Source: Acidobacteriota bacterium (lineage in GTDB: Bacteria; Acidobacteriota; Blastocatellia; UBA7656). From it: a DNA stretch of 64,000 bases. Position numbers and translations under genes: made by a program. The stretch is taken from positions 1 to 64,000 of the forward strand of contig JACQDB010000034.1 of the NCBI GenBank assembly GCA_016201275.1, given 5' to 3'. The notes beneath the pieces were generated by a model. The model ran no database searches and had not been told where the DNA came from. It saw only the letters and a list, made by a program, of their open reading frames with translations. This document shows, piece after piece, positions 51,686-60,760 of the stretch (positions are counted from its first letter, which is position 1; each line of letters begins with the position of its first letter).

Positions 51686-52243
51686 TTATGGCAATGGTCG
51701 GCGCGCTCTTACGCGGAAATCACGAACGCTGTCCAAAGCCAGCGAACCGGTGTGATAGATTTTATTTCCCGCCCCGTCCTCGACCGTGATGAGGTAATAA
51801 TCCACGCGCTTATCCGCGCCCAGATTGGCCGTCAAATCGTGTTCGGTGCGGTCTCCGATCAAGCCCGTGGTGATTACCGGAACCAGCGGTTTATTGGGAT
51901 CATAAGGCATTTTTTTGAAGCGCGGCGGATTCAAGGATACCGGCGGCGTTTCGGAAAATTCTATGGTTACGGGCGTTGAACAGGGGGTGCGAAAATAGAA
52001 GGTATAGCGCCCTGCGCCCTTTTGCACGATGCTCAGGTCGTTGATCTTTTGTTGACAGAAGAAGCGCTTGTCCACTTGCTGTATGCGCGCCGAATCGCTG
52101 ACAGCGCTTCGGCCACGTTGCTGACCGGGCGCTTTTTCCTGCGCTGTAGCGCTGGATACGAGGGTAACGGAAAATAACGCGAGGGCAACGATCAAGGCCG
52201 CTGGCGCTGTGATTCTGGCAATGATTTCTTTCACTTTTTTCAT
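51686..52243 (-). CDS. Small exported protein of unknown function
   Basis: 185 residues from the ATG at 52243, with AGGAG nine bases upstream. A signal peptide (IIARITAPAALIVALALFSV, cleaved near SATA) is followed by a beta-rich domain (GAGRYTFYFRTPCSTPVTIE, then DYYLITVEDGAGNKIYHTGS). There are two cysteines in the mature part. I recognise no family. It lies between a membrane coiled-coil protein and the tachylectin protease on the same strand, 181 bp from the latter. Confidence 0.75.
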   Translation of the reverse strand: MKKVKEIIARITAPAALIVALALFSVTLVSSATAQEKAPGQQRGRSAVSDSARIQQVDKRFFCQQKINDLSIVQKGAGRYTFYFRTPCSTPVTIEFSETPPVSLNPPRFKKMPYDPNKPLVPVITTGLIGDRTEHDLTANLGADKRVDYYLITVEDGAGNKIYHTGSLALDSVRDFRVRARRPLP

Positions 52244-52346
52244 GATTTGTTTCTCCTTCATTCATCTGTTTCAGGCTTGCTTTCTGGCCCTTCACACACG
52301 AGTGAAAAAAGCGCACAAATCATGTCGCAGGATTTTTTTCAGAAGC

Positions 52347-53351
52347 TTATTTATTTTTGACGCGGAAGAAATAGCTCTCCACCGCTTCGACTGCGCCGGA
52401 GGACGCGACGCCGGAAAGCGTCAGCAGGTAATCGTTTCTGGCGAGCTTGCTGGCGGGGATGCGTATGGTTACGGTCGCGCCCGTTTTTGTCGGACGCGCT
52501 TTCAACCCTTGCTGACGAAAAACCTCTGCGCCGCCAATCGCGCGCACCTGCGCCTGATACAACGGATAATCATGGCTCTCGAATTGGACGTGCAGTTGCA
52601 CCGTAGCGGTGGCGTGGGCGATGACCAGCGTCTGCGCGTTGGTCGGGTTGCCTCTGACCGAACCGGGCAATAACAAAAACGAAGCGATGGCAGGCGGTTG
52701 TATTTCAGGAGTTTGCCGCTGCCCTGGTTGGCGTTCCAATTCTTCTCGCTGGCGGCGCAACTCTGCCAACTCTTGCGCCAGTTCTTCAGAGCGCGTGTTG
52801 CCCTCGGCAACCTGCTGCTCCAAATTCTGTATCTGGCGATTGAGTTCCTGCTGGCGTTGCTCGACTTGATCGCGTTGCTGATTTGCCGCCATCAAGTCGC
52901 GTCGCAGGGCGTTGATTTTGACGACCGCCCAGAGGCTGCCAATTAATAAAATGACCGCCATAGCCATTGCCATTTGCGGCAGCCACGAAGACGACCGCAA
53001 GCTAGACCGCAACGCTTGCCACCACGAAACGGGGTGAACTTTTGACGCTTGCGCTTGGCGCGCTTCTGCCGTTTGCACTTGCGAAGTTGCACGAACCAGC
53101 GCTTTGGCAAACGCCACTTTTTGCCGACGCGCCGGTGTGACCAGATAATGGCGTTCAAACAAGCCTTGCTCTTTGTGCGACAGTTGGCCGCGAACGTAGC
53201 GGTCAACCAATTGATTTTCGACTTCACAGACGCGCTCAAAAGATTCCGCATCAGCAAAGAACTGCGCTTCTATGGCCGCGCTTTCGGCTTCGGGCAATTG
53301 CCGAAGCAGGAACGCGCCGAGCTTTTCATCTGTGAAGCGTTGGTCTTTCAT
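52347..53351 (-). CDS. Membrane protein with anti-sigma-like N-terminus and periplasmic coiled coil
   Basis: 334 residues. Residues 1-85 (DEKLGAFLLRQLPEAESAAI, then VCEVENQLVDRYVRGQLSHK) match the cytoplasmic part of putative anti-sigma or zinc-finger-like membrane proteins of Acidobacteria, but lack the HxxxCxxC zinc motif. A single membrane segment lies at about 128-146 (MAMAMAVILLIGSLWAVV). It is followed by a long Gln/Glu/Arg coiled coil (150-215) and a beta-sandwich-like C-terminus. The gene lies 105 bp after an ECF sigma gene (53457-54047), the typical place for its anti-sigma factor. The function is inferred from order and topology. Confidence 0.78.
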   Translation of the reverse strand: MKDQRFTDEKLGAFLLRQLPEAESAAIEAQFFADAESFERVCEVENQLVDRYVRGQLSHKEQGLFERHYLVTPARRQKVAFAKALVRATSQVQTAEARQAQASKVHPVSWWQALRSSLRSSSWLPQMAMAMAVILLIGSLWAVVKINALRRDLMAANQQRDQVEQRQQELNRQIQNLEQQVAEGNTRSEELAQELAELRRQREELERQPGQRQTPEIQPPAIASFLLLPGSVRGNPTNAQTLVIAHATATVQLHVQFESHDYPLYQAQVRAIGGAEVFRQQGLKARPTKTGATVTIRIPASKLARNDYLLTLSGVASSGAVEAVESYFFRVKNK

Positions 53352-53456
53352 AACTCATTTGGACAGCGCCGCAACTACGGCAACGCGGTTCGGTAAAAAT
53401 TTTTCTTTTCGGGATTGTCCATCAACAGGTGGAAAAATCTCGAATCCATGTCGGCC

Positions 53457-54047
53457 TCAAGCGGATTTTTTTTCCATACATTGACTGACGCATTTTTCCA
53501 GACGGTCGCGCATACGTTGAGCGCGGCTTCTGAGCGCGTTCAAGGGAATGCCCAAACGCTGCGCCAAGGCCTTGCGATGGTCTATCTTGTCGCGCTTTTC
53601 GTCCTGATAATATTGCAAAATCACTTCGCGGCCTTCCGCCGGTAAAGTTTCCAGACAACTATCGAAGCAATCATATTGGCGGTCATCGTTCGGCGGTTCT
53701 GTGGGCGCGGCCAGCACCGGCTCCAAGTCCTCGAGCGATTCGCGCTTGCTGTCCGGTCGTTTCAAACTTTCCAGAAAAACCAGTCGCGCCACGCCATAAC
53801 AATAATTAATGAAATCCCGAATCGCGTCGCCTTCATCAATCTTGCGAGTGACGCGATTCAAAGTTTCATCGGCCAATTCATCAGGCAAGAAAGCCCCGCG
53901 CCAGTCAAAAAATTTCACCAGCAGGCGGCGCGCCGTTTCGTATTTTTCGCCAGCGCGCTCTGGGTCGGCATCCAGAAACGACAGCAACTTGGTGAATGCT
54001 TCGCCGGTTAAAACCCATTCTTTTTTTATAGATGATGAATTGTCCAT
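53457..54047 (-). CDS. ECF-type RNA polymerase sigma factor
   Basis: 196 residues from the ATG at 54047. Region 2 is weak but visible (RDFINYCYGVARLVFLESLK, with the linker KRPDSKRE). Region 4 is clear: LPAEGREVILQYYQDEKRDK followed by the helix-turn-helix HRKALAQRLGIPLNALRSRA and QRMRDRLEKC. It resembles Acidobacterial ECF groups that sit next to membrane coiled-coil proteins. It heads the minus-strand group that continues with the anti-sigma-like protein, a secreted protein and the tachylectin protease. It diverges from uvrA, and the 231-bp gap carries both promoters. Confidence 0.85.
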   Translation of the reverse strand: MDNSSSIKKEWVLTGEAFTKLLSFLDADPERAGEKYETARRLLVKFFDWRGAFLPDELADETLNRVTRKIDEGDAIRDFINYCYGVARLVFLESLKRPDSKRESLEDLEPVLAAPTEPPNDDRQYDCFDSCLETLPAEGREVILQYYQDEKRDKIDHRKALAQRLGIPLNALRSRAQRMRDRLEKCVSQCMEKKSA

Positions 54048-54278
54048 GATGTGAATTCCGCCACCAGGCACAGGCTCATAGAACTGCAAGAATACTGGAT
54101 TCGGCGTTTGATAACCAAGCGTTTTGCGCGAACGATGAAGGGCGGGTCGTCACCGGTTAAAATTGCCGCCGCACTTCTTTTGCTTCCCTTTGCGCGTGGG
54201 TGCTATCATTGGAAATTTGCAATCAACGGCGGAAAGCCGACTGAAGTGCGGGGCAATCTCTTTTATGGGTAGGAACGA

Positions 54279-57155
54279 ATGTCAGAAGAAGTAATCCGTA
54301 TCAAAGGTGCCAGAGTTCACAACCTGAAAAATATTCAAGTTGAAGTCCCGCTCGGAAAACTTACCGTCATCACAGGAGTCTCCGGCTCCGGTAAATCCAG
54401 CCTCGCTTTCGACACCATTTATGCCGAAGGTCAACGCCGCTACGTCGAATCCTTGTCGGCCTATGCAAGGCAATTCCTCGAACGCATGGACAAACCCGAC
54501 GTGGATGAAATTTCGGGCATCTGTCCGGCGATTTCGATTCGCCAGAAAAACGCTACGCGCAATCCGCGCTCGACCGTCGCTACGCAAACCGAAATTTTCG
54601 ACTACCTGCGTTTGCTGTTCGCCCGCATAGGCAAAACCTTCTGCGCCCGTTGTGGCAACGAAGTCTTGCGCGATACGCCCGATTCCATCGCCAACGAAGT
54701 TTTGCAACTCGCCGAAGGCACGCGCTTTTATGTGTTGTTTCCGGCCAGCGCCGGTTTTGAAGAGACCCAGGCAAGCGCGACCGAAAGCAATAAACCGAAG
54801 AAGAAGGCAGCGAAAAAATCTGTCAAAAAATCTGCGGCAAGCGAAGACACACGCCTCAAAGCGCACCTGATGAGTTTGATGCAACGCGGTTTTACGCGCC
54901 TCTACAAAGACGGGCGCATCATTGATCTGCAAACTCCCGACAGTTACACCGATAAAAATTTCACTGACACCTTCGTGTTGGTTGATCGCTTGGTGGCGCG
55001 TGAAGATGTCCGTGCCCGTCTGGTGGATTCCATCGAAACCTGTTATCAGGATGGTCACGGGCAGGCGGTCATCGAAACGGTCAGCGATGCGCCCGTGCGT
55101 TTGATTTTTTCGGAAGCCTTCGCCTGTAAATCCTGCGGCATTCAATACGCCGAGCCGGAGCCGCGCCTGTTCAGTTTCAACAATCCCTTCGGCGCTTGCC
55201 CTACCTGTCAAGGCTTTGGCAACACCGTCGGATTGGATTTCGATTTGGTCATACCGAATCGTGAATTGAGTCTGGCGCAGGGCGCAGTTGACCCGTTCAC
55301 CAAACCGCAATACGCCAACGCGCAAAAAGCCTTGTTGACCTTTTGCAAACGCCTGGGCATACCGACCGACGTGCCGTTTCGACAATTGAGCGCCGCGCAA
55401 CAAAAAATGATTCTGCACGGCGGCAACGGCTACGAAGGCATCAACGGATTTTTCGAGGAGTTGGAAACTAAAAAATATAAACTGCACGTTCGCGTCTTTT
55501 TATCGAAGTATCGCGGCTATACGCGCTGCCCCGAATGCGCTGGCGGACGTTTGCGTTTGGAAGCTCGCATCGTCCGCATTCAGGGGAAAAACTTGCCGGA
55601 GATTTGCGCTTTGACCGCCGCCGAAGCCGCAGACTTTTTCAGCGCGCTCACCTTGAACGATGCCGATTTGGACATCGCCGAGCGCCTGCTTTACGAGATT
55701 CGCTCGCGTCTGCGTTTCCTGTTAAACGTAGGGCTTGAATACCTGACGCTCGACCGTCTGGCCTCCACGCTATCGGGCGGCGAAGCGCAACGCATACAAC
55801 TGGCTACCAATCTGGGCGCGTCATTGGTCGGCGCATTGTATGTGTTGGACGAACCGTCCATCGGCCTGCATCCGCGTGACAGTCAGCGCCTGATTCACAT
55901 CCTCGAAAACCTGCGCGACATTGGCAACACGGTCTTGGTCGTCGAACACGAACCAGAAATGATGATTGCTGCCGACAAGATAATTGATATAGGTCCGGGG
56001 GCTGGCGAACTCGGCGGCGAAGTCGTATTTCAAGGCACCACGCAACAACTCATCAACGGCAACGGCTCGCTGACGGGCAAATACTTGCGCGGCGATTTGC
56101 AAATCAAACTGCCGAAGCAGCGTCGTCCGCGCACCAATCGCCTGCTGCAAATTCGCGGAGCCAGCGAACATAATTTGAAAGGCATTGATCTTGATGTGCC
56201 GCTCGGCATGATGACCTGCATCACAGGGGTTTCCGGCTCCGGCAAATCCACCCTCGTGCATGACATTATGTTTGCCGGTCTGAAAAAACAACGCGGCGAG
56301 TGGACTGGTCACGTAGGCAGTTTTGCGGAACTCAAAGGCGGGCAATTCGTCAGCGATGTCGTCTTGGTTGACCAATCGCCCATCGGGCGCACGCCGCGCT
56401 CCAATCCCATCACCTACATCAAAGTGTACGATGCGGTGCGCGAAGCCTTCGCCCACACACGCGAAGCGCAGGCGCATGGTTACGACGCTTCGCATTTCAG
56501 TTTCAACGTGCCGGGCGGACGTTGCGAACGCTGCGAAGGCAACGGCGTAGAGATCAAAGAGATGCAGTTTCTCGCGGATGTCGAATTGATTTGCGAGGAG
56601 TGCAAAGGCCGACGTTTCAAGCAAGGCATCCTCGATGTGAAGTACAAAGGCAAAACCATTCACGACGTGTTGAATATGACGGTGCGCGAAGGGTTGGCTT
56701 TTTTTGCGGGCATCAATCGCATTGCTACGAAGTTGCAGGTGATGGACGACGTAGGTTTGGGCTATTTGCGTTTGGGACAATCGGCGACGACGCTTTCGGG
56801 GGGTGAAGCGCAGCGCGTCAAATTGGCATTGTTTTTATCGAAACGCGAAAGCGAACGGATGTTGTATATCTTCGACGAACCGACTACGGGGCTGCACTTC
56901 GATGACATTAATAAATTGCTGGCGGCGTTCCGGCAATTGATTGAAGCAGGCGGGTCCATCATCATCATCGAACACAATCTGGATGTGATTAAGAGCGCCG
57001 ACTGGGTGATTGATTTAGGCCCGGAAGGTGGCTACGCGGGTGGCCAGGTCGTCGCGCAAGGCACTCCCGAAGAGATCGCCCGCTGCGAAGCCTCGCACAC
57101 CGGCAGATTCCTGAAAAAGATTTTGGCTAATGGCAATAGCGTTCATAGACAGTAG
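54279..57155 (+). CDS. uvrA: Excinuclease ABC subunit A (UvrA)
   Basis: 958 residues. DNA-damage recognition ATPase of nucleotide-excision repair. The first Walker A is GVSGSGKSSLAFDT (residues 33-46) and the second GVSGSGKSTLVHD; both ABC signatures (STLSGGEAQRIQLA and TTLSGGEAQRVKLAL) and both Walker B segments are intact. Zinc-binding cysteines lie in FACKSCGIQ, GACPTCQGFG and GGRCERCEGNG, with ICEECKGRRF. Around residues 163-192 there is an extra segment rich in Lys/Ala/Ser (NKPKKKAAKKSVKKSAAS) within the signature-domain region, which I do not recall in well-studied UvrA proteins. There are no uvrB or uvrC genes nearby. It appears monocistronic; no terminator is recognisable, only element B2 about 100 bp downstream. 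Confidence 0.97.
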   Translation: MSEEVIRIKGARVHNLKNIQVEVPLGKLTVITGVSGSGKSSLAFDTIYAEGQRRYVESLSAYARQFLERMDKPDVDEISGICPAISIRQKNATRNPRSTVATQTEIFDYLRLLFARIGKTFCARCGNEVLRDTPDSIANEVLQLAEGTRFYVLFPASAGFEETQASATESNKPKKKAAKKSVKKSAASEDTRLKAHLMSLMQRGFTRLYKDGRIIDLQTPDSYTDKNFTDTFVLVDRLVAREDVRARLVDSIETCYQDGHGQAVIETVSDAPVRLIFSEAFACKSCGIQYAEPEPRLFSFNNPFGACPTCQGFGNTVGLDFDLVIPNRELSLAQGAVDPFTKPQYANAQKALLTFCKRLGIPTDVPFRQLSAAQQKMILHGGNGYEGINGFFEELETKKYKLHVRVFLSKYRGYTRCPECAGGRLRLEARIVRIQGKNLPEICALTAAEAADFFSALTLNDADLDIAERLLYEIRSRLRFLLNVGLEYLTLDRLASTLSGGEAQRIQLATNLGASLVGALYVLDEPSIGLHPRDSQRLIHILENLRDIGNTVLVVEHEPEMMIAADKIIDIGPGAGELGGEVVFQGTTQQLINGNGSLTGKYLRGDLQIKLPKQRRPRTNRLLQIRGASEHNLKGIDLDVPLGMMTCITGVSGSGKSTLVHDIMFAGLKKQRGEWTGHVGSFAELKGGQFVSDVVLVDQSPIGRTPRSNPITYIKVYDAVREAFAHTREAQAHGYDASHFSFNVPGGRCERCEGNGVEIKEMQFLADVELICEECKGRRFKQGILDVKYKGKTIHDVLNMTVREGLAFFAGINRIATKLQVMDDVGLGYLRLGQSATTLSGGEAQRVKLALFLSKRESERMLYIFDEPTTGLHFDDINKLLAAFRQLIEAGGSIIIIEHNLDVIKSADWVIDLGPEGGYAGGQVVAQGTPEEIARCEASHTGRFLKKILANGNSVHRQ

Positions 57156-57251
57156 TCCCCACAGGGAGGAATTCAAGGATGAGGTGGTTGTCAATTGTAC
57201 TCTTGCTTTTTTCATCGGGTTTTTCCATTTCCCCTCAAGTGTCACAGACCC

Positions 57252-57378
57252 TAGAGCGGTTTTCATATGGGAGTACGGAACGCGCTATCGTTGAGCAGCG
57301 GTCTTCGACCGCACGAAGGTCTTCGACCGCCGCTCAACGGCTTTGAGGTTTCCGGAATCTCAAACCCAAACCGCTCTA
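57252..57378. repeat. Family B MITE-like element (copy B2)
   Basis: 127 bp with TA borders, the same length as B1 and about 90% alike by eye. The interior palindrome is GTTGAGCAGCGGTCTTCGAC, continuing to GCCGCTCAAC. It lies between the converging uvrA and anti-sigma genes. Confidence 0.9.
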
Positions 57379-57448
57379 GCGGTGCAGACGCTGCGACGGA
57401 TGAACAGGATTCGGTAGAGTCGTTGCGCCTCTCCTTTTGCCAGGCCGC

Positions 57449-58162
57449 TCAATCTTCGATGATGAAATATTCGGCGCGCCCACTAAGCGCTTCCGGCGCG
57501 ACCGTTTTGCTGACGCGGACTTTGTTGCGTTCGATGGGGAACGAGGCTACGTCGTATGTTTTGCTGTCTGGATGCAGCAAGGCGTGCAGTTCATGGTTAT
57601 CGAAACGACCGGAGGCATCGAGGTATTTCAAGGTGATTTCGCCACGTTTGTTTTTGCTCTGTTCAAACACTTCGATGCCGCGAAAATCACCGACGCGATT
57701 GACGACAATCACCGGCACCTGATGGGGCGCGGCTTTGGTGATCGCTCGGCGTTCACTCTTGGAGTCCTGGCGATTGGCGATGAGCCGCGCAAATTGCTTC
57801 AGCATTTCGGCGTTGACCGTTTCGCTGGGCGGCTTCGGTTGAGCCAAGCGATGAGCTTGCCAATCACGAATCATCTGCCAGGCGGCGGCGGGAATTTTTT
57901 CGGCATTTTTTCTACGCGGCTTGAAGGCGGCGGCGGCGCGTTCGGACTTGGCATAAAGGGCGATTTCATCAGCGCAACTTTGACAAGCGGCGAGATGCGC
58001 GGCTGTAGTCGTGGGCTTGGCCTGCCCATAAAAGAATGCCGCCAACTCGCTCGACTCCGGGTGCGAGGTCGTCGCGGCTTCGTGGTTTACGGTGTTGGCT
58101 TGCGCTTTCAAAAGCTCGCGCAGGTCGTCGAATAATTGCGGTTGTACTGATGCTGACTTCAT
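57449..58162 (-). CDS. Soluble zinc-finger anti-sigma-like protein
   Basis: 237 residues from an ATG after GAGG. Near residues 34-66 the sequence HPESSELAAFFYGQAKP and AAHLAACQSCADEI supplies His and two Cys (HxxxCxxC), the signature of zinc-binding anti-sigma domains. The rest is hydrophilic, with a basic linker and a beta-rich C-terminus (KNKRGEITLKYLDASGRFDN). No membrane segment is visible, so this would be a cytoplasmic anti-sigma factor. It follows the sigma gene at 58214-58936 by 51 bp, which supports pairing. Confidence 0.8.
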   Translation of the reverse strand: MKSASVQPQLFDDLRELLKAQANTVNHEAATTSHPESSELAAFFYGQAKPTTTAAHLAACQSCADEIALYAKSERAAAAFKPRRKNAEKIPAAAWQMIRDWQAHRLAQPKPPSETVNAEMLKQFARLIANRQDSKSERRAITKAAPHQVPVIVVNRVGDFRGIEVFEQSKNKRGEITLKYLDASGRFDNHELHALLHPDSKTYDVASFPIERNKVRVSKTVAPEALSGRAEYFIIED

Positions 58163-58213
58163 AACTGCCTCATGACTTCTGGGTAAAAAATTCTGATTCT
58201 CAACTTTGCCTTT

Positions 58214-58936
58214 TTACTTAGGCCGTATTTTCTTCGGGCGCGCTCCGGTGCCAAGCAAAGTTTCGGATGAAGTGATGCCGCGTTCGGCTAGCCACTTGAT
58301 CAAACGCACTTTCAAACGCCGGGCGCGTTGATAGATCACGTCTTCCGACATGGCGTATTTTTCGACCAACTCTTTTGCGCCGATATTGTTGATGAGGTAC
58401 TCGTTGACGATGACGCTGTCTTTCCAGTCGCGGCACACGTCTTCGAGCAGTTGGTCAACCAGTTCGCGTTTCTGCCGATTCAACAACTGCGCCTCTGGTG
58501 ATGGCTCGTGCGACGGCGCTCGATCAATCGGCGATGGCATATCTTCGTCGCGGTCGCCGACATCGGTCAGGCGCGGGTTCCAGCTTTTGTCGCGGCGCAC
58601 GCGCCGTATCGTATCAATCATTTCGCTGGTGGCGATGCGAGCGATGAAACTGGAGAGCTTGCCCTCCCTGCGCCATTGCACGAGGCCGCGATAAACTTTG
58701 AAAATCACCCGCGCAATCACATCATCCGCCGAATCCCAAGCCGGAAAGCGATAGCGCGAACTTCGCACCACATGGTTAATCAGCCATTGATACCGCGAGA
58801 TGATAGTTTCAAAGTATCGGTGCGCCAGCGGGTTGTCCGAACCGGAAGAGAGCAAAAATAAATCCACCAGTTCTTCGTCATTCAATTGTTCCGGCGCTGG
58901 AGGCGTCCGGGCTGCCGTTGCCGCGTCATTCGCCAT
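58214..58936 (-). CDS. Sigma-70 family (ECF-like) RNA polymerase sigma factor
   Basis: 240 residues from the ATG at 58936; the open frame extends 19 codons upstream. Region 2 is clear: YFETIISRYQWLINHVVRSS, then DVIARVIFKVYRGLVQWRRE and LSSFIARIATSEMIDTIRRV. Region 4 at the C-terminus is NIGAKELVEKYAMSEDVIYQ, RARRLKVRLIKWL. Between them is a charged, Pro-rich linker of about 30 residues. It precedes the zinc-finger anti-sigma-like gene. Its regulon is unknown. Confidence 0.88.
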   Translation of the reverse strand: MANDAATAARTPPAPEQLNDEELVDLFLLSSGSDNPLAHRYFETIISRYQWLINHVVRSSRYRFPAWDSADDVIARVIFKVYRGLVQWRREGKLSSFIARIATSEMIDTIRRVRRDKSWNPRLTDVGDRDEDMPSPIDRAPSHEPSPEAQLLNRQKRELVDQLLEDVCRDWKDSVIVNEYLINNIGAKELVEKYAMSEDVIYQRARRLKVRLIKWLAERGITSSETLLGTGARPKKIRPK

Positions 58937-59085
58937 GTTGCTCAACCATCTCCCTACAAAATGCGTTACGTAAAGTTGAGCGCATTCTAACATTGACGCC
59001 GATTCAGCCGAAAGCCGCTGGCGTTGACGGGGCGAAGCAGAATTGCCTGACCGCTAGAAATGAAAAAGTGGCACGGGCGCGAGTT

Positions 59086-60069
59086 TTATCTATCACCTTC
59101 AGCTAACTTCGCCAACTTTATCGAAGGTCTGAGCAGTTGCTCATAAATTACTCTGGAAATCTCGGCGATGAGTTGATGAGCGCGCTTCTCATCGCTAAAG
59201 CCGCGTGTCAAAACCACCAGCACATAAGGCTGGCGCTGCGCTGGAAAGACGATGGCCGCGTCGTGATTGATTTTGGTAATCGAGCCGGTTTTGTGCGCCA
59301 CTTTCGCAGCTTTGCCGACGCCCGCCGGTATGCCTTCGTTGAAATGTTGCGCCAACATGATGTTGATCATGGCTTCGGAAGCGGCGGCGGAAACGGCGCG
59401 ACCTGCGGCGATGCGGCGCAGGAGAATCATTAAATCTCTGGCCGTTGTGGTGTTGTTCAGGTTGCGCTCGAACGCCTTGCCATCTTCGACGCCGCGCCGC
59501 ACCTGAATACGCTTTGCGCCCATCGTGCGCATGAACTGTAGGACATTTTTCGCGCCGACTTTTTCAATCAAAAGATTGGTCGCCAGATTGCTGCTCATAT
59601 CAATCATCAGGCGCATCAACTGGCGCAGGGTTTCGCTTTCGCCCACTCGTTGATAGAGCGTCGCTTCGGAATCGCTGTTTGCATCAATCGAAAAATGGCT
59701 GCCATCGGCGATGCTGATAAAATCGTTTTTAATCGGGATGCGATCATCGAGAGAGATTTTTTTCGCCTGCGCCTGACGATAGAGTTCCATCATCACCGGC
59801 ACTTTCATGGTGCTGGCCGCATGAAAATTTTCATCTGCGTTGATGAGCAAAGTTGCGCCCGTCGCTAGATCGTAAAACGCTACGCCTACGGTTGTCGCGC
59901 CGCTGGCGTTGATCAGCGCGACGATTTTTTCTCGCATCTCGGACCGCGAATTTTTCTTCGGCGAGCGGGCAAGCGCCTGACTTGGCGTGGTCAACAGCGC
60001 CATCAACAAGGCGGCGACAACCAGCAGGCGAGCTTGAGAAAACGACTTGTCGTTGGCACGCTTGAGCAT
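59086..60069 (-). CDS. Class A beta-lactamase-like serine hydrolase
   Basis: 327 residues. A signal peptide (ARLLVVAALLMALLTTPSQA) is followed by the penicillin-recognising fold. The motifs are S86-T-M-K89 (SxxK), S159-S-N161 (SxN, where most class A enzymes have SDN), and K260-T-G262. An acidic residue, E201 in AFERNLNNTTTARD, lies where the omega-loop glutamate should be, though the loop is shorter than in TEM-type enzymes. The protein would be periplasmic. It may hydrolyse beta-lactams or act on peptidoglycan fragments; the motif set supports catalysis, not a particular substrate. It stands alone, with no ampR-type regulator nearby. Confidence 0.88.
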   Translation of the reverse strand: MLKRANDKSFSQARLLVVAALLMALLTTPSQALARSPKKNSRSEMREKIVALINASGATTVGVAFYDLATGATLLINADENFHAASTMKVPVMMELYRQAQAKKISLDDRIPIKNDFISIADGSHFSIDANSDSEATLYQRVGESETLRQLMRLMIDMSSNLATNLLIEKVGAKNVLQFMRTMGAKRIQVRRGVEDGKAFERNLNNTTTARDLMILLRRIAAGRAVSAAASEAMINIMLAQHFNEGIPAGVGKAAKVAHKTGSITKINHDAAIVFPAQRQPYVLVVLTRGFSDEKRAHQLIAEISRVIYEQLLRPSIKLAKLAEGDR

Positions 60070-60189
60070 CAGCAGGTTTTTCTAAGGGCATTTTTTGCAG
60101 GCGCTTGCACTTCCGTTGTGTTGCAAAAACCTCCGGTTTTATTGGTTGTTTTTACCGTGCGGCCAGACCCTTGCGACCGCACCACCAGT

Positions 60190-60594
60190 TTATCCGCGTC
60201 CCTTGAAGGCGCGAGCCATCAACCCCAATCCGGCGGCAAACAGCGTCAACATGATGAGCAGGTTGAACAGACTGGTGCTGCGGAAATAGATGTCGAGATT
60301 GGTCAGAATGCCAGCGAAAATAATCGCCAAGCCGCAACCGGCAAGCAGCCAGCCCAAGATGGATTTGCCATTGAAGAACAGCAGCCCTATGCCGATGATG
60401 AGCGGAACCAGTGTCAAACCAAAGGTGTGATTGCCAAACCAATTCCAGTATCCGCTGGCCACTTGAGTTTGATTCATAATCAAATAACCGCCCACCACGG
60501 TCAGCACCAGGCCGAAGAGAAACATTCCCAACCCGCCAGGGGTGCCGCCCGGCGCGCTCAGGCGTTGCGTGAATTCTTTGTTACGGTCTTCCAT
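60190..60594 (-). CDS. Small integral membrane protein with four predicted helices
   Basis: 134 residues from the ATG at 60594 after GAGAG. A polar N-terminus with a Gly/Pro-rich turn (LSAPGGTPGGLGMFLFG) is followed by four membrane segments at about residues 25-45, 60-80, 85-103 and 108-130. I recognise no family or active residues. It lies upstream of the beta-lactamase-like gene on the same strand, separated by 120 bp. Confidence 0.72.
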   Translation of the reverse strand: MEDRNKEFTQRLSAPGGTPGGLGMFLFGLVLTVVGGYLIMNQTQVASGYWNWFGNHTFGLTLVPLIIGIGLLFFNGKSILGWLLAGCGLAIIFAGILTNLDIYFRSTSLFNLLIMLTLFAAGLGLMARAFKGRG

Positions 60595-60760
60595 ATGCTT
60601 TGCTCTCTCCTCACCACGGTGAAAAATTGCCTCCACGTTATCACCGCAAATCGCGGCGGTCAATAACCGCTGTGGGCATCTTGCCTGTCGAAGAAAATGG
60701 AACTAACCTGACCACAGAGGCTTTCAATTACCGTAGCCATTTCAACCGCAGGAGCGAAAG

